Shown here piece after piece: positions 1-7,206 of a DNA stretch of 64,000 bases. Position 1 is the stretch's first letter, and each line of letters opens with the position of its first letter. The translations under genes and the position numbers were made by a program. The stretch covers positions 1 to 64,000 of the forward strand of contig NZ_CANRPM010000005.1 in NCBI RefSeq assembly GCF_947632445.1, read 5' to 3'. Under the pieces are notes generated by a model. That model was not told the DNA's origin. It searched no databases and saw only the letters and a program-made list of their open reading frames with translations. Source of the DNA: an uncultured Bacteroides sp. Its GTDB lineage: Bacteria > Bacteroidota > Bacteroidia > Bacteroidales > Bacteroidaceae.

Positions 1-140
1 ACAACAGGGGAAAAACAACATGGGCAAACGTCTCTCGACGAGTGTATACTGTTGGACGCCCTAAATTGACCACTAACGTTTCCGCTTCTAAAGAGATGCT
101 TCACCGATTGGAAAAAGGAAGCATCATGCGGAGCATAGGG

Positions 141-1478
141 TTAATAGTTCAGATACTCGACATCCATGTGGTAATCCCACTCTGTGAAGTACAGGTTGCC
201 ACCTGCCCACTCCACTTCGCCGCGCTGGAAATCCACCGTCTCGCTTCGCGGATATTTCTTTTCGGGCACGAGCGGCATGCCATAATCGGAGTTCACCACC
301 ATGCGCCACGAGTCGATGCCGCCTAAGTAGAAATAGGGCTGGCCGGCCTTTTCCGCATACGAAGCCAGGCCGAACGACTGGTCGACAGGCACCCAGCCGA
401 TGCCTTCGAAGTAGACTTCCGCCCAGTCGTGCAGGTTCCAGGCATGAGGTTGCATCATAAAGCCGCTCTGGAAGTGGGCAGGAATGCCCGCAATGCGACA
501 CAAAGTAATGAAGAGCAGCGTTACCTGACCGCAATCGCCATGACGATTGTCGAGCACATATTCAGGAATGTTGTCGATGGTAGAATACTCGCGAGCCGAG
601 GCCCAAGGGAAGTGATCGTCCACCCAACGGAAAATGCGGCAGGCCTTCAAATAGGGATTATCTTCGCCTTCTGTCAAATTGTCAGCCAGCCGGAGCAGTC
701 GGGGCGTGAAGACGATGTGACAGTCGCGTTCGGACGTATAACGCCGATAGAGTTCCGTTGTGGTATCATAGGGCAAGACATCAGAGGGACGAATGTCGTG
801 CCACTCGCCATAAGAGGTGTATTCAAACGTTTCCGAGAAGACGGTAGGCTCTCCATTCACTGCCCGTTTCTCCATGTAGAGGGTGCTGTGCGTCGTGCCT
901 TCAGAGGTCAGTGTGTACGAAGGTTCGCTGGCAGTTATCAGCTTCACGTCCTGCTGACGGAAAATATCCGTGCGCGGATAGGGCAACCAACAACGCACCA
1001 CTTCGCCTGCAGGCACAGCATTGGTGTCGACGGTCAACGTATAAGTGATGCGCATGCGCTTGGGAGCAGCCAGGTATGAGCCGTTTCGTCCGTCGGCAGC
1101 AGCCAGAATTTCGGACAGGTTCTCAGCATTCACGCGGTCGTTGGTACTCACCGGTTCGCCTTCCTTGGCTAATTTCGTCTCACGGCATAGGGAGTCGATG
1201 CGGAAAAGATTGGGGCCCGCATTGCGGAAGTAACGCTTCTCGCCATCGAGCGTCATACACTCCAATGCGCCCGACTTCTCCCATTGTCGCATCTGTTCGT
1301 CGGTCACATCGGGCAGGTAACGACGGATGTAATCCTTCACTTGCGCCTCCGTCAGGCAGAAATCGGTCAGGAGACGATGGTGCAAGTCGGCCTCCCACGA
1401 GTAGGAAGCATCGGACGCCTTGCGGTTGCAGGCCGAAAAGACCAGCAGAAGCAAGACAAGATAAAGCAGGTTTTTCAT
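141..1478 (-). CDS. Transglutaminase-like lipoprotein
   Basis: The 445-residue protein starts with a lipoprotein signal (lipobox VFSAC, Cys17), so it is probably anchored in the cell envelope. The second half has a transglutaminase-like papain-fold core: Cys316 in HGDCGQVTLL, His350 in LHDWAEVYF and Asp366 in VPVDQSFG form the expected triad. In bacteria such domains usually act as peptidases or amidases on peptides rather than cross-linkers. It is the last gene of a minus-strand set after an NlpC/P60 peptidase and a dipeptide epimerase, with 16 bp between its start and the epimerase stop. A role in breaking down or salvaging murein peptides is inferred from this context; the substrate cannot be read from the sequence. 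Confidence 0.85.
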   Translation of the reverse strand: MKNLLYLVLLLLVFSACNRKASDASYSWEADLHHRLLTDFCLTEAQVKDYIRRYLPDVTDEQMRQWEKSGALECMTLDGEKRYFRNAGPNLFRIDSLCRETKLAKEGEPVSTNDRVNAENLSEILAAADGRNGSYLAAPKRMRITYTLTVDTNAVPAGEVVRCWLPYPRTDIFRQQDVKLITASEPSYTLTSEGTTHSTLYMEKRAVNGEPTVFSETFEYTSYGEWHDIRPSDVLPYDTTTELYRRYTSERDCHIVFTPRLLRLADNLTEGEDNPYLKACRIFRWVDDHFPWASAREYSTIDNIPEYVLDNRHGDCGQVTLLFITLCRIAGIPAHFQSGFMMQPHAWNLHDWAEVYFEGIGWVPVDQSFGLASYAEKAGQPYFYLGGIDSWRMVVNSDYGMPLVPEKKYPRSETVDFQRGEVEWAGGNLYFTEWDYHMDVEYLNY

Positions 1479-1494
1479 ATTGAATGGAAAATCA

Positions 1495-2670
1495 TTAATC
1501 AGTAATCACCACCCCAATGCCAGGCAAATCGGGCAACACGATCTTTCCCTTGACCACTTCCATGCCGCGAAAGCGGTCGTTGGCTATCAGCAAATTGCCG
1601 TCGAGGTCGGCAAAATCGACCGCAGGCGAGAGCTGGGCAGCCGCCGAACATGCACATGAAGTCTCCGTCATGCAGCCCACCATCACCTTCATGTCGAGCG
1701 CACGGGCCAGGTTGAGCATCTTCCATGCTTCGCGCATGCCTGTACATTTCATCAGTTTGATGTTGATGCCCGTATAGACGCCTTTCAGTGCAGCTACATC
1801 CTTCAGGCGCTGGACGCCCTCGTCCGCAAAGATGGGCAGGGGACTCTGCCGGGTAATCCAGGCGATGTCGTCTATCCGCTCCTTAGGCATGGGCTGCTCC
1901 ACCATGACAATGCCTTGCTCCTTGAGCCAGTATATCATGTCGAGGGCTTGCAGACGGTCGGTCCATCCCTGGTTGGCATCCACAGCGATGGGCAGGGACG
2001 TGACCGAACGGATGGTTTCGATCATCTCCTTGTCGTTGTCGCCTCCGAGCTTTACCTTGAGGATGTTGAAGCGGTCGGCACACTCTTTTGTTTTCTCACG
2101 AACCACATCGGCCGTGTCGATGCCGATGGTGAAGGTGGTCGAAGGCGCCTTGTCCTTGTTCAACCCCCAAAGTTTATACCAGGGTGCCTGCAAGAGTTTG
2201 CCCACAAGGTCGTGCAGGGCGATGTCCACCGCTGCCTTGGCCGCCGCATTACTCTCAGACAGGCTGTCGACATAAGCCAGAATATCCTCCATCTGGAAGG
2301 GGTCTGAGAACCGGCCAATGCCTTCCTGCACCCGCCTTAGAAAGGCCATCACGCTGTCCATCGTGCCCAATTCCTTCTGCAAGTAGGGCGGCATGGAAGC
2401 CTCGCCATAGCCGATAACACCGTCATACTCCAGCTCCACCTGCACGTCGGGCGTCGTACTGCGTGAATAGGCAGCCACGGTAAAGACATGGCGCAGCTTC
2501 AATTCGTAAGGGAAGAAGCGCAACTTCATCTGTGCCCCCACTCCACTCTTTCTGTTCAGATTGAACCATGCGCCCTGTTTCTTTTCAACAGCCAGCGCCT
2601 CGTTTATCACCATGCCTGAACCCAATGCGGCAAAGGCCGCCGTCTTCAGGAAATCTCTTCTGTTTTGCAT
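1495..2670 (-). CDS. Dipeptide (L-Ala-D/L-Glu) epimerase, exported
   Basis: Enolase-superfamily protein of 391 residues. The start at 2670 is chosen because it begins with a twin-arginine-like signal (MQNRRDFLK followed by a hydrophobic Ala/Gly-rich stretch); a longer frame to 2736 adds an unlikely N-terminus. The barrel carries the muconate-lactonizing subgroup motifs: KVKLGG with the catalytic Lys, the metal ligands in VDANQGW, VEQP and FADEGV, and a second-face Lys in INIKLMKC. The subgroup includes L-Ala-D/L-Glu epimerases of murein peptide recycling. Its place beside an NlpC/P60 peptidase supports that substrate. Export is unusual, since the Escherichia coli enzyme is cytoplasmic. Confidence 0.85.
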   Translation of the reverse strand: MQNRRDFLKTAAFAALGSGMVINEALAVEKKQGAWFNLNRKSGVGAQMKLRFFPYELKLRHVFTVAAYSRSTTPDVQVELEYDGVIGYGEASMPPYLQKELGTMDSVMAFLRRVQEGIGRFSDPFQMEDILAYVDSLSESNAAAKAAVDIALHDLVGKLLQAPWYKLWGLNKDKAPSTTFTIGIDTADVVREKTKECADRFNILKVKLGGDNDKEMIETIRSVTSLPIAVDANQGWTDRLQALDMIYWLKEQGIVMVEQPMPKERIDDIAWITRQSPLPIFADEGVQRLKDVAALKGVYTGINIKLMKCTGMREAWKMLNLARALDMKVMVGCMTETSCACSAAAQLSPAVDFADLDGNLLIANDRFRGMEVVKGKIVLPDLPGIGVVITD

Positions 2671-2796
2671 TGTATCCTTATATGTTTCAACGTTTCTGAA
2701 TTTGTTCGTCCGCCAGCGGCGGCATCCTCTCGACAAAGCAGTGCTTTGCAGAGAAGAAAACGGTGTTTTGCGAAGGGGAAAGCAATACTTTCCTGT

Positions 2797-4005
2797 TCAC
2801 CACCGATAGTAAGGGTTCTCGTCCGTCGTGCTCAGCCCCTTCTCCTTATTTATAGAAGGAAGCACGCGCACGGCGAAAAGCAGGCGCCCCAGGTTGAATT
2901 CATCGAACAGTTCGTCCTGCGGGTCGAAGCTGCTGATGTGCACATCGCCCTGCGAATGGATAAAGCGGCGGCCTCCAACGTAAAGGGCCACGTGCACGAC
3001 ACGCTCCTTGCGTTCGGCCGTAGCCTTGCTTCCGAAGAACACAAGGTCGCCCGGCCGGAGGTTGGAGAAGTCGGGAGCGATGTCGATATGCTGCCCCACA
3101 TAAGCCTGCTGGGAGGCATCGCGGGGAATGATGATGTCGTGCATGAAGAACACTGTGCGCACGAAGCCGCTACAATCCACGCCCTTCGACGAGGTGCCTC
3201 CCCATAGATAAGGCACGCCCGTCAGCGTATGGGCCGTGCGGATGATGCCGGCAGCGTCCCGCTTCAGGCTCTTGCGCCATTCGCTTTCAGGCAAAGCGGC
3301 AGCCTTTTCCACATAGCCCCGGCGACCGTCGGGATAGGACACGAGATAGAATCCACCCTTTGTGCCTTCCAGCTTCAGGCGATTGCCTGCCACAACGTCG
3401 GACACCGTCTGCGAGCGGCGGTCGGGCCGGGAGTAAACGAAACCGTAATGCGACGTGACAACCACCTTTTCTGCCCGGTTCCAAGCCGTCAATTCCTCAC
3501 GGGTGACGGGCAGAACACTGACACGATGCGTCCAGGCGATGTAGTCGTCGGGGGTCTGGACGCGATACCATCCGTCGCGTTCGAGCACGCGCACAGGCAT
3601 GCCCAGCAGGGCTTGCGTCATCATCTCCGACGAGTAGTCGGGCTGTACGTGCAGGCTGGCTACGGAGAGATTGACGATACCATAGGTTTTTCCTTCGAGC
3701 GCAGCCTCGTCGGGCAGCACCTTCAGGCAATCCATCACTTCGTAGCCCTCTTTCGACAAAGCCGTTATCAGCTCAGCCTTGGCGGAAGGTGAGGTAGTCT
3801 CGCCACGAAGCATCACGCGCTTACCGTCGAATGTATAGTCTGTCTTGAAGAGGGCGACACGCCCGTCAGGGGCATACTTCTGTTTGAGGCTGTCCGTCAG
3901 GGCGGCCACTTCGGGCGGAACGTCCCCGTTGGCAGCATAAGTCCTTGTTGCGACCGGCAAGGAGCAGAAGAGCAAAAAGGCAAGAATAAGATAGCTTTTG
4001 TTCAT
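2797..4005 (-). CDS. NlpC/P60 family endopeptidase with SH3-type domains
   Basis: 402 residues with an N-terminal signal peptide (hydrophobic run ending near TRTYA). The middle holds bacterial SH3-like segments (VNLSVASLHVQPDYSSEM and VTSHYGFVYSRPD are typical openings). The C-terminal NlpC/P60 domain has the catalytic Cys in GVDCSGFVRT, His in VVHVALYVGG and a third polar residue in FIHSQGDV. Related Bacteroides enzymes cut between gamma-D-Glu and the diamino acid in murein peptides that have a free L-Ala N-terminus. It is the first gene of the trio; the 126-bp gap to the epimerase contains short imperfect palindromes around AAAGCAGTGCTTT. Confidence 0.88.
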   Translation of the reverse strand: MNKSYLILAFLLFCSLPVATRTYAANGDVPPEVAALTDSLKQKYAPDGRVALFKTDYTFDGKRVMLRGETTSPSAKAELITALSKEGYEVMDCLKVLPDEAALEGKTYGIVNLSVASLHVQPDYSSEMMTQALLGMPVRVLERDGWYRVQTPDDYIAWTHRVSVLPVTREELTAWNRAEKVVVTSHYGFVYSRPDRRSQTVSDVVAGNRLKLEGTKGGFYLVSYPDGRRGYVEKAAALPESEWRKSLKRDAAGIIRTAHTLTGVPYLWGGTSSKGVDCSGFVRTVFFMHDIIIPRDASQQAYVGQHIDIAPDFSNLRPGDLVFFGSKATAERKERVVHVALYVGGRRFIHSQGDVHISSFDPQDELFDEFNLGRLLFAVRVLPSINKEKGLSTTDENPYYRW

Positions 4006-4087
4006 GAAATGTCTGTTTGCTGGTGATTAGCAGTAGCAAATCTATGAATTATTTTCCATAATTCCTGTGTTTTCGCTGCGAAAATCG

Positions 4088-4095
4088 TACTTTTG
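4088..4095 (+). promoter_or_regulatory. -7 promoter box of rnpB
   Basis: TACTTTTG matches the Bacteroides -7 consensus TAnnTTTG and ends 7 bp before the mature 5' end of RNase P RNA. No clear TTTG -33 box is visible at the usual distance. Confidence 0.6.
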
Positions 4096-4102
4096 CCGCC
4101 AT

Positions 4103-4473
4103 AAAGCAGTTGGCCGGTCTGCCGCCTGCACTATAGTGTGCATGAGGAAAGTCCGGGCAACACAGAGCGTCCCACTTCCTAACAGAAAGCTGTCCGCAAG
4201 GGTAGAGTAACGCAGAAGAAAAGAACCGCCCTCTTTTTGGGAAGGAGGGTAAGGGTGAGAAGGCGGGGTAAGAGCCCACCAGTCTTGTGGCGATACAAGG
4301 GCTGTGCGTCTTGGGAGTTGTAAGGTCATGTAAACCGGCGCAAGAAGAGTTGCTCGCTCGATGCCGGAGGGTAGACCGCTAAAGCGCGTATGGTGACATA
4401 CGGCTCAGATAAATGGCAGACACCTTATCCCCCTCGGACAAGGCACAGAACCCGGCTTACAGGCCAACTGCTT
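4103..4473 (+). ncRNA. rnpB: RNase P RNA (bacterial type A)
   Basis: Catalytic RNA of RNase P, which matures tRNA 5' ends. The ends pair as helix P1 (AAGCAGTTGGCC with GGCCAACTGCTT). The universal core sequences are present: GAGGAAAGTCCGGGC near the 5' side (4142-4156), the purine-rich GGTAAGGGTGAGA region, GTAAACCGGCGC, and AGAACCCGGCTTACAGGCC at the 3' end. A T-rich stretch at 4471-4485 after P1 probably ends transcription. The two short reading frames across this region on the other strand are not genes. Confidence 0.97.
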
Positions 4474-4483
4474 TTCTTTTTAT

Positions 4484-5184
4484 TTAACGTGAGTTCGATA
4501 TAAGAATATCCCTTTTTATCAGCTATCTTGTCTATGAAAGCTCCCAAATCACTTTGGAAATAATCCGGGAGGGGCCCAAAATAGTCCTGTCAACAAAATC
4601 GCCTGATTATCAATGGATATTGTTGACAGGACTGAGTCTTTGGTAAACATTTCCGTGAAAAAATAAAAAATACCTTGTCTTTAAAGGCAGCCTATTTTTT
4701 ATTGTATTTCATAAAGTTTGTACAGCTCCTGTCACCGTCGACGTAACTTGCTGATAATGAAGCGATATTGTTGACAGGACTAAAAATGTTTTTTTTGCGA
4801 TGATAATTATTGCTTTCAATCTTTGTTTCCCATTATAAAAACCGTTACTTACATCCGTCGTCCCTTGGCCTGCCTTTATTTCCCCCGATACCAATCCAGA
4901 GCAGGCCGTCCGTCGTCTCACTTCCCGGATTCACCGCTGCCGTTCGCCCTACGCCGAACTGACGCGGGGCCCGGCCCATCATGGAATACTTGGGCGAACC
5001 CTGACGCCGTGCTTCGTCACTCTCTGACGATGTGCTTCGTTCCCTCCTCATACAGCACTGCATGACACCTTCACGAAGCACTGCGTCGGGACTTCAGGAA
5101 GTGCTGCGTGGCGGAGTAAGGGAATAGCGAGTGGAAATAGCAATAAATAGGTAGGATTGTTTGATTTCATCGAACTCACGTTAA
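4484..5184. mobile_element. 701-bp non-autonomous element with 16-bp terminal inverted repeats
   Basis: TTAACGTGAGTTCGAT at 4484-4499 is repeated perfectly in inverse at 5169-5184. The left end continues CGATATAAGAATA, which resembles the end at 62261 (CATATAAGAATA) that precedes an IS982-like transposase fragment. No transposase and no convincing gene lie between the ends. The inside contains a 13-bp perfect inverted repeat (4583-4633), a further direct copy of one arm (4764-4781), and GAAGCACT-type repeats at 5000-5105. It is best read as a MITE-like derivative of an IS982-type element; this is inference from the shared ends. This accounts for the gene-free stretch between rnpB and 5222. 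Confidence 0.5.
4583..4633. repeat. Inverted repeat inside the element, with a third direct copy
   Basis: AGTCCTGTCAACA at 4583-4595 pairs with TGTTGACAGGACT at 4621-4633 over 13 bp. The segment GATATTGTTGACAGGACT at 4616-4633 recurs exactly at 4764-4781. Confidence 0.8.
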
Positions 5185-5221
5185 ATTACGCTTGAGAGAG
5201 GAACTTGCAATGCTATTAGGA

Positions 5222-5914
5222 TTATTTGAAAGCAATTATAGGAATTACTTTTGTAGTTCCATATTTTTGATACTTATAGTTCCCAATTTGTCTTGCACAT
5301 TTCCCTTGAGGAGCTTTAATCACTTGTTTGTCATAAAAATTACTACCCTTTTGAGCTAATATTAAGACTTCTAAGTCGGAAGTATATATAGTTCCTGAAA
5401 GAATTTCTCTAATTTCCAACGCAATAGCATCACCAGACTCCAAAACTTTCTGCACTTCAAAATTTTTCCTGCTTACACATTCGCCCGGCTTGTCAAACAA
5501 TGTTTTTCCAGATGTAATAGCTTCATCTGATCTCAGTCGTTTTACATTATCAATTATCCTAATAGCTGGCACTGTTCTTTCGATTTCTATGATGTTGCTG
5601 TATCTATAAGTTCCCACATGTTGAGCGCGTTGGTCGCTTTTGAGAACGATTTCTTGGCCGTCATAAAATTGTTGTTTTTTGTTTGGTATAATAAAAACGG
5701 TTGGACCAAAATAATCATTGGCGCAAGCTAATGCACACCCTTCTATTACTTGGGATACTTTAAATTGTGAATATTCCATATAATCTCCAGGCTCTTCAAA
5801 CATTTCAAGTCCAATAATTCCAGAATTGTCAGACAGATTGCCGCAGAATGAAAAAGCAAATGTCAGTATAATGCCTGTGATTATACCAAGCACATAAATT
5901 ATCCATTTTTTCAT
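5222..5914 (-). CDS. Hypothetical membrane-anchored protein with two repeated domains
   Basis: 230 residues, AT-rich, with one N-terminal hydrophobic segment (residues 4-25, WIIYVLGIITGIILTFAFSF) that anchors or exports it. The rest is an internal duplication: FEEPGDYMEYSQFKVSQV near residue 40 matches FDKPGECVSRKNFEVQKV near residue 130, and QFYDGQEIVLKS matches NFYDKQVIKAPQ later in each unit. No known family is recognised. It is the second gene behind the structured leader RNA at 6663-6833 and probably shares that transcript. Confidence 0.7.
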   Translation of the reverse strand: MKKWIIYVLGIITGIILTFAFSFCGNLSDNSGIIGLEMFEEPGDYMEYSQFKVSQVIEGCALACANDYFGPTVFIIPNKKQQFYDGQEIVLKSDQRAQHVGTYRYSNIIEIERTVPAIRIIDNVKRLRSDEAITSGKTLFDKPGECVSRKNFEVQKVLESGDAIALEIREILSGTIYTSDLEVLILAQKGSNFYDKQVIKAPQGKCARQIGNYKYQKYGTTKVIPIIAFK

Positions 5915-6042
5915 ATTTGATGATAGGTTGAGAATACAAAAAAGCTACGCTATCCAAGCAAAGCCTGTAAAATAGCAGAAGATTTTGTATGTTGTGTTAG
6001 TTAGTTCTTTAGGTTATTAGCGCAGTGCTCCTCTTTTTGTTT

Positions 6043-6609
6043 TTAAATATCATCCAAATCTTTTTTGATTTTGGCCTTAACATTTTGAGAATCACGATAA
6101 CGAATCATTACTCTACCTTCATAATAGCTAGAAGTTTCTATCGACAATTCAATGTCTCCACCTGTTACTTTCCATGTACTTCTCCACACAACTCTTCCTT
6201 GACGGACTTCTATCATTAAAGCGGTATTGGAATCATTGATAGCAGGGTTCTTTTCTTTTGAATTGGTTGGCTTGCCATATTTACGAGTGTATAAATCCTT
6301 ATAATAGCTATAAGTGTTAACGAGCGTTTTCCATTCATCACTTGGATCAAACAATACGACTACGGCAAATACGTTTTTCCCATCATCAGTAGCTTTCACG
6401 TCTATAGTCGCATTGCGACCAGTAAAGTCTCCCATAAACAATGCAAGATTGTCTTCACTACCAACAGATGTAAATCCTTTAGCTTTTATTTTTTGACAGA
6501 ATTCTGTCATACTTCCCTCAATGGGAATACCTTTGAAAGAAAGATGCTCTTGCGCCATAATATTGATTACAGCAAAGAGCAATGCGAATGTGACTAAAAT
6601 TTTTTTCAT
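6043..6609 (-). CDS. Hypothetical secreted protein
   Basis: 188 residues with a clear signal peptide (MKKILVTFALLFAVINIMAQ). The mature part starts HLSFKGIPIEGSMTEFCQKI, a pattern seen in small uncharacterised Bacteroidales exported proteins. It is AT-rich and rich in Lys and Asp, and no catalytic motif is visible. The start codon lies 53 bp after the 3' end of the leader RNA, so it is the first gene controlled by that element. Function unknown. Confidence 0.72.
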   Translation of the reverse strand: MKKILVTFALLFAVINIMAQEHLSFKGIPIEGSMTEFCQKIKAKGFTSVGSEDNLALFMGDFTGRNATIDVKATDDGKNVFAVVVLFDPSDEWKTLVNTYSYYKDLYTRKYGKPTNSKEKNPAINDSNTALMIEVRQGRVVWRSTWKVTGGDIELSIETSSYYEGRVMIRYRDSQNVKAKIKKDLDDI

Positions 6610-6662
6610 TTTATTTTTAAGTCAATGGCTCTTTTAGTTCCAGTTGAGCCGTTAATTATGCA

Positions 6663-6833
6663 GAAGCGTGGAACTGCAATGCTACCACGTCTAAGTTGGA
6701 GGTCGTAGGAAAAACCTTTAGTACGGATATGATAATAGCAGTCCACGCTATAGCGTGAGAACCACTATGCCTTCTCTCGTACTAAGCTCGAAATTTCCTA
6801 CGTTTCCAACTTACAAGTCAAGCATAACGCTTC
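6663..6833 (-). ncRNA. Structured leader RNA, copy 1
   Basis: A long multi-helix hairpin read on the minus strand. Outer helix GAAGCGT/ACGCTTC, then ATGCT/AGCAT, TAAGTTGG/CCAACTTA, CGTAGGAAA/TTTCCTACG, TTAGTACG/CGTACTAA, and a terminal perfect palindrome CACGCTATAGCGTG. The same architecture occurs at 62683-62851 with paired base changes in three of the helices, which is direct evidence for selection on structure. A TAnnTTTG box lies upstream and a gene starts 53 nt downstream, so it is probably a 5' leader. Whether it matches a named RNA family is not known to me. Confidence 0.7.
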
Positions 6834-6878
6834 TTTCTTTTCTAATATGTCTTGGATAGAGTTGCCTCAATCCGACTG

Positions 6879-6886
6879 CAAATTTA
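6879..6886 (-). promoter_or_regulatory. -7 promoter box of leader RNA copy 1
   Basis: Reads TAAATTTG on the minus strand, matching TAnnTTTG. It occupies the same position relative to the RNA as TACCTTTG at 62630-62637 in copy 2. Confidence 0.6.
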
Positions 6887-6947
6887 CAAAAAAATCGTAA
6901 TAATAAGCCTTGTATGGGCAAATTATTGTGACTTAGGTGTGTAATAT

Positions 6948-7101
6948 TTAATGCTTGAAGCAGCAAAAACCACCGGAATGGAACAGGATAAGAACAACCG
7001 TCATCTCAGCATCACTCATGCGGTTAGGCTTGTTGCAATGTTTGGTCTTCCTGTCTACAATCATATATTTTCCCTGTTACAATGTAAATTCCTTGCAAAA
7101 T
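6948..7101 (-). pseudogene. IS982-family transposase fragment, copy 1
   Basis: On the minus strand the last frame before the stop reads NKPNRMSDAEMTVVLILF and continues to FCCFKH, then a stop at 6948-6950. This is the N-terminal region of IS982-type transposases (usual form RMSxAEIMxILILFHSGGF). The rest of the gene is missing. An earlier piece, FCKEFTL, is in another frame with a stop. The break point after FKH matches the one in copy 2 at 62568, so the fragment and the following promoter and RNA moved or were duplicated together. Confidence 0.65.
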
Positions 7102-7106
7102 ACACC

Positions 7107-7178
7107 TCAGGCATGAATTGCACAAGATGAAACAGAGCGTTTATCATCTCCGTAATAGTCTGTGCAATCCACGCCTGA
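7107..7178. repeat. Long imperfect hairpin upstream of the IS fragment
   Basis: TCAGGC, ATTGCACA and AGATGA on the left pair in order with TCATCT, TGTGCAAT and GCCTGA on the right. It lies between the GH2 gene stop and the IS982 fragment and may act as a terminator or be part of an element end. It has no strong T-run. Confidence 0.55.
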
Positions 7179-7206
7179 AGAAAACAACAAACAGAAGAAA
7201 TATGTC

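Noticed and set aside
42..326. 94-codon plus-strand frame at the left edge
   Set aside because: Overlaps the 3' end of the transglutaminase-like gene on the other strand and has no recognisable content.
4042..4329. Small minus-strand frames over the RNase P RNA
   Set aside because: The region is fully explained by a well-conserved structural RNA.
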